Positions 5,270 to 6,134 of a stretch of DNA of 6,134 nucleotides are shown one piece after another (positions within the stretch are counted from its first letter, which is position 1; every line of letters begins with the position of its first letter). The position numbers and the translations under genes are program-made. Location: NCBI GenBank assembly GCA_024697985.1, contig JAILRX010000049.1, forward strand, positions 1 to 6,134, given 5' to 3'. The DNA is from Treponemataceae bacterium (GTDB taxonomy: Bacteria; Spirochaetota; Spirochaetia; Treponematales; Treponemataceae). The notes under the pieces were generated by a model. The model was not told where the DNA came from, did not search any database, and saw nothing but the letters and a program-made list of their open reading frames with translations.

Positions 5270-6134
5270 GTGAAACTCCGTCCTTCTTTTAAGATTTGTT
5301 TTTGTCTGCTTCTTCTGGTTCTTCTTGCTGGAAATCTTTGTGCTCAAAACACCAGACCAAGCGCCGCCGATTATTTTATCACTATTGGCGAAGAACTTAT
5401 CATCGAAACGGGCGGAGTTATTGTTTTAAATCTTTTTGCCAATAAACCCAGCGGAATGAATTTTTCCGACATCTGGGAAAGTCTTACCAGTCCCTATGTC
5501 TGGGACACAAGCTCCTTTGTGCGAAATCAGGTCGTGCACCCGCTTGCGGGCAGCTTTTTTTACAACGCAGCCCGCGCCAACAATTTTTCTTTCTGGGGCG
5601 GATTTGCCTACACTGCTGTCAGCAGCTGGGTCTGGGAAAATCTGTTTGAAAATTCATCAACATCAATAAACGATTTGATAACGACAACTACCGCGGGCTG
5701 CGTTACAGGCGAAGTCCTGCACCGGCTCGGTTACGAAGTGAGCCGTTTTTGGAATCCTCTGATGTGGCTTTTATCGCCGGTGGATGCCGCAAACTATCTG
5801 ATAAAAAATCCTGACAAGGCCTTTAAGCCGAACGACGAAATTGAATCTGGAATCTATTTTTTTGAAGCGGGGATCGGAGGCTCTCTTTTTATTAATCCAG
5901 AAAACCTTGCCGAACTTGGCGGGGATATGAATTCTAGCCTCTTTTTGATTTACGAGGAACCGTTCGACCACAAAACGAAGGAGCCTTTTGACCAGTTTAC
6001 GCTGGATGCCCAGGTTTATACGGATTTTTCAAGCTGTTTTGCCTTTGCAGAATTCGAAGGGCACCTGTATTCGTGGCCGTTTTTCCAGAACACAAATTTG
6101 CCTTCATCAATCGGTATTTCCATGAACTACAAGG
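5270..6134 (+). CDS. DUF3943 family exported protein (3' end outside window, GTG start)
   Basis: The frame is open to the window edge, giving 288 residues. The only reasonable start is GTG at 5270: an in-frame TAA lies at 5261-5263, and the next in-frame ATG (5456) would remove the signal peptide. Residues 1-25 form a signal peptide: basic KLRPSFK, hydrophobic CFCLLLLVLLAG and a likely cleavage after LCA (25) before QN. C24 is not in a lipobox, so export rather than lipidation is expected. The diagnostic segment is about 79-148: RNQVVHPLAGSFFYNAARAN (85-104), a Trp/Gly-rich stretch with SSWVWENLFE (118-127), S132 and DLITTT (135-140), then GCVTGEVLHRLG (143-154). This matches DUF3943, a family of unknown function in Gram-negative-type bacteria, probably envelope-located. 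The aromatic, alternating later part (about 190-288) could be beta-strands of a barrel. There is no Shine-Dalgarno sequence, so translation is probably coupled to the gene 9 bp upstream. Codons are richer in G+C than in pckG. Confidence 0.82.
   Translation, partial: MKLRPSFKICFCLLLLVLLAGNLCAQNTRPSAADYFITIGEELIIETGGVIVLNLFANKPSGMNFSDIWESLTSPYVWDTSSFVRNQVVHPLAGSFFYNAARANNFSFWGGFAYTAVSSWVWENLFENSSTSINDLITTTTAGCVTGEVLHRLGYEVSRFWNPLMWLLSPVDAANYLIKNPDKAFKPNDEIESGIYFFEAGIGGSLFINPENLAELGGDMNSSLFLIYEEPFDHKTKEPFDQFTLDAQVYTDFSSCFAFAEFEGHLYSWPFFQNTNLPSSIGISMNYK

Noticed and set aside
5771..5971. Open frame of 66 codons on the minus strand inside the DUF3943 gene
   Set aside because: It is antisense to a clear signal-peptide-bearing coding frame and shows no family resemblance.

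Overview
The window looks like chromosomal DNA of an anaerobic spirochaete, most likely a host-associated Treponema. This rests on overall character rather than a marker gene: a GTP-type PEP carboxykinase, a small secreted protein of a kind I associate with treponemes, a DUF3943 envelope protein, moderately AT-rich DNA and heavy use of CGA for arginine. All recognisable genes are on the + strand. There is no rRNA, tRNA, CRISPR array, transposase or phage gene.

Layout: (1) 2-1510 is the 3' part of a DeaD/CsdA-type DEAD-box RNA helicase with a DbpA-like RNA-binding domain and an RGG-type tail built partly from 15-nt tandem repeats. (2) 1579-1944 is a small exported protein of unknown function, with its own likely promoter and a perfect hairpin just in front of its ribosome binding site. 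(3) 1998-2711 is a HAD-family phosphatase (Gph/5'-nucleotidase-like) that may be read through from gene 2, as no terminator is visible between them. (4) 2849-4693 is a complete GTP-dependent PEP carboxykinase. It has a textbook promoter, a CRP-type palindrome about 82 bp upstream of the predicted start of transcription, and a strong intrinsic terminator. (5) 4694-5029 is a 336-bp gap holding that terminator, a GC-rich imperfect palindrome, a second copy of the last 27 codons plus stop of the carboxykinase gene, an eroded terminator-like hairpin, a second strong terminator and the promoter of the next gene. (6) 5030-5260 is a 76-residue membrane protein. (7) 5270 to the window end is a GTG-initiated, signal-peptide-bearing DUF3943 protein, cut by the window edge and only 9 bp behind gene 6, so probably in its operon.

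The genes do not form one pathway. The helicase belongs to RNA metabolism. The carboxykinase links PEP and oxaloacetate, and in fermentative treponemes probably works in the carboxylating, succinate-forming or anaplerotic direction. The last two genes belong to the envelope. The most unusual feature is the displaced carboxykinase 3' end at 4798-4881. It differs from the real gene end only at synonymous sites over 25 codons, and its left edge coincides with the palindrome. It looks like the scar of allele replacement, duplication or insertion at the 3' end of the gene.
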